DNA from: an uncultured Bacilli bacterium
GTDB lineage: Bacteria > Bacillota_I > Bacilli_A > RF39 > UBA660
Direction of reading: 5' to 3'
Length of the DNA stretch: 5,029 bases
NCBI GenBank assembly: GCA_947588665.1
Contig: CANPYU010000091.1
Coordinates: 1 to 5,029, forward strand
Shown: positions 3,574 to 5,029 of the stretch, piece by piece
Position numbering within the stretch: position 1 is the stretch's first letter
Layout: each line of letters starts with the position of its first letter
Program-made: the position numbers and the translations under genes
Notes under the pieces: generated by a model
What the model saw: the letters and a program-made list of their open reading frames with translations, nothing else
Databases searched by the model: none
Told to the model about the DNA's origin: nothing

Positions 3574-5029
3574 ATGGAATTTAAGAAGCTAGAGCAGAAT
3601 AAAAAAAATAAGGTAATTATATGCTTTATATTTATAGTATTGCTATTAATAACAATTTTATTAATGGTAAGTAAAGCAAAATATCAGGTAACCCAAAGTG
3701 TGCAAATAGTTAATGGAACAATTAATTATAAACCATATGATTTTAAGATAGTGGGTATATTTAAAGAAAATGATCGAGGCGAATATAAAGAAGCAGATGA
3801 AGTACCAACAGAAGAAGGATATATAATAGATGAAGAACAAAGTAAATGTATGATTAATGAGAATGATCAAGATACAGAAGCAGTATTAAAAACAATTAAT
3901 GGTAATCATACATTTGGTAATTTAAAGAAAATGGATAAATGTACTTTATATTTTAAAAAGGTTCATTTGTTAAAAGATGACATATTAGCAAGAGAATTAT
4001 CTCAAACTGGATGTCCAGCACAGGTAAATGGAGTAGCAACAGTAACAGGAGTAGAAAGTACAAATAAGTTAATATGTGAAACCGAAGATGATTATGGAAC
4101 AAGTAGATATTTTAGAGGAAAAACAGATGATAACTGGGTAAAATTTGGACAAACAACTGACAATAAAGACATATGGTGGAGGATAATTAGAATAAATGGA
4201 AATGGCACTATAAGATTAATATATTCTGGAAAAACTGCTTCTGGAGTAAACACTGCCCCACGACAAGGATTGGGAAGTCTAATAGAAACCACATATAGTG
4301 AAAGTACAGTAACTCAACAATATAATAAAACAGAGAATGATAATAAATATGTAGGATTTATGTACGGTGGAGCAAAAGACAGTGGAACATCTGGAAGTTA
4401 TAATGATGCTCATACAAATACAAGTAGTAGTACCATAAAAGAAGAATTAGAAACATGGTGGGGTAAAACAAATTTAGAAAATCTAATGGCTAAAATAGAT
4501 GTAGACACAGGATTTTGTAATGATAGACGATTTGCAATAATAGAACATGGAAGTAGATATCCAGTTAGACAAGAAAGTGATGGAGGATATAAAAATATAT
4601 CAACAGCATATATAAAAGCAGACATAGCATGGAAAAGTGGAAGTGAAAATTATAATACAGAAACTCAAACTCCAACACTTAAGTGTGGTGATAATACATC
4701 AAGAAAAAGAGATTTATTCACAGGTCCTTCTGCTTCCTCAATTATAGCTTCAGATGGAACAGAAATAACCGGAAATAATGCATTAACAAAACCAGTAGGT
4801 TTAATAACAATTGATGAGGGAGTATTTGCAGGAGGGTTTGTAGGACAAAGTAATATTAGTTATTGGTTGAGCACATCGTCTGATTATTGGACAATGTCTC
4901 CGGCTTACTTTGGTGGTAATGGTGCTTACGTATTCTTTGTAAGAGGTGATGGCTGCCTCGATCCCTTTTTTGTGTATGATCCGTCTGGTGTGCGTCCAGT
5001 AATAATTCTCTCTGCTGATACAGAGTTCA
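3574..5029 (+). CDS. Membrane-anchored surface protein with variable C-terminal domain (3'-partial)
   Basis: This reading frame is open for 485 codons and runs off the window. It starts at ATG 3574, with AAGGGTAGGA (3554-3563) as ribosome site. Residues about 14-32 are a transmembrane anchor, followed by AKYQVTQSVQIVNGTINY and a beta-rich stalk with Cys92 and Cys123, a probable disulfide. From about residue 188 (WVKFG, WWRIIRING) to the end it resembles the DUF6273/formylglycine-enzyme-like, C-type-lectin-like domains of large gut-bacterial paralogue families. It has SGFC-type Cys315 (FCNDR), Cys371 (TLKC), DLFTG at 380, VGLITIDE at about 408 and YWTMSP ending at Pro443. The last visible part (443-475) ends in GVRPVIIL and is the variable region. 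Such lectin-like folds are the usual DGR target; the likely job is ligand or host/phage binding at the cell surface. The missing tail is probably short (tens of residues). The family assignment is from recall of motifs. Confidence 0.85.
   Translation, partial: MEFKKLEQNKKNKVIICFIFIVLLLITILLMVSKAKYQVTQSVQIVNGTINYKPYDFKIVGIFKENDRGEYKEADEVPTEEGYIIDEEQSKCMINENDQDTEAVLKTINGNHTFGNLKKMDKCTLYFKKVHLLKDDILARELSQTGCPAQVNGVATVTGVESTNKLICETEDDYGTSRYFRGKTDDNWVKFGQTTDNKDIWWRIIRINGNGTIRLIYSGKTASGVNTAPRQGLGSLIETTYSESTVTQQYNKTENDNKYVGFMYGGAKDSGTSGSYNDAHTNTSSSTIKEELETWWGKTNLENLMAKIDVDTGFCNDRRFAIIEHGSRYPVRQESDGGYKNISTAYIKADIAWKSGSENYNTETQTPTLKCGDNTSRKRDLFTGPSASSIIASDGTEITGNNALTKPVGLITIDEGVFAGGFVGQSNISYWLSTSSDYWTMSPAYFGGNGAYVFFVRGDGCLDPFFVYDPSGVRPVIILSADTEF
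4900..4998 (+). other. Variable-region-like (VR) segment of the surface gene
   Basis: These 33 codons, from CCG to the Pro of GVRP, are about 48% G+C inside an AT-rich gene, the same figure as the TR-like island. Codons 4951-4977 align with 2928-2954: GGC, CTC and GTG are identical, while the six AAC codons correspond to TGC, GAT, CCC, TTT, TTT and TAT. Every one of these is reachable from an AAY codon by changing adenines only. Adenine is depleted here (4 of 48 bases from 4951), as expected after adenine mutagenesis. Upstream codons differ from the island at non-A bases and by small indels, so another TR may be the true donor. Confidence 0.65.

Noticed and set aside
3661..4625. Three minus-strand open frames at 3661-3870, 4092-4292 and 4410-4625
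   Set aside because: They lie inside the long plus-strand surface-protein gene, have no ribosome sites or recognisable domains, and read as antisense shadows.
1..5029. Reverse transcriptase, Avd, CRISPR array, tRNA/rRNA or insertion-sequence transposase
   Set aside because: No frame shows an RT YxDD-type motif or a transposase, and no regularly spaced repeats or tRNA-like cloverleaf were seen. The DGR idea therefore rests on TR/VR features alone.

Overview
The window is about three-quarters A+T, uses TAA/TAG stops with TGG for Trp, has Shine-Dalgarno sites before its genes and housekeeping-type TTGACA/TATAAT promoters. This suits a low-GC Bacillota lineage. The large C-terminal-variable surface protein at the right end recalls uncultured gut Bacilli/Mollicutes-like genomes (RF39-type), but that placement rests on recall and was not searched.

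Layout. Positions 1-100 are a copy of a diverged repeat of about 100 bp that ends in a hairpin terminator. Positions 163-1666 are a tight three-gene operon for extracytoplasmic thiol redox: the membrane electron carrier CcdA, a membrane-anchored CPPC thioredoxin and a small two-cysteine lipoprotein, closed by a terminator at 1671-1700. Positions 1732-1830 hold a frameshifted scrap of a DUF1016/YhcG nuclease gene. An intact gene of the same family follows at 1891-2799 with its own promoter.

Positions 2800-3120 contain no ordinary gene. They hold a GC-rich island (2883-2978) that looks like the template repeat (TR) of a diversity-generating retroelement (DGR): a run of AAC codons ending in GVRP, untranslated in its natural frame. 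It has a TATAAT box upstream and the second copy of the 100-bp repeat/terminator downstream. Positions 3121-3390 (minus) encode an XRE-type repressor. Divergent from it, starting at 3574 and running off the window, is a membrane-anchored surface protein. Its C-terminal variable region (4900-4998) matches the TR-like island in frame, with identical GGC, CTC and GTG codons and every AAC codon replaced.

How the parts may work together. The most interesting reading is a DGR split across the locus: a stand-alone template RNA cassette near a target gene, with no reverse transcriptase in this window. The TR-like island and the variable region also differ at non-A positions and by small indels, so they are related but probably not a direct donor-recipient pair. 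The surface protein carries a probable disulfide pair (C92/C123), and the neighbouring redox operon could service such proteins. The XRE gene probably controls its own promoter and the perfect-consensus promoter of the surface gene through two inverted repeats located there.
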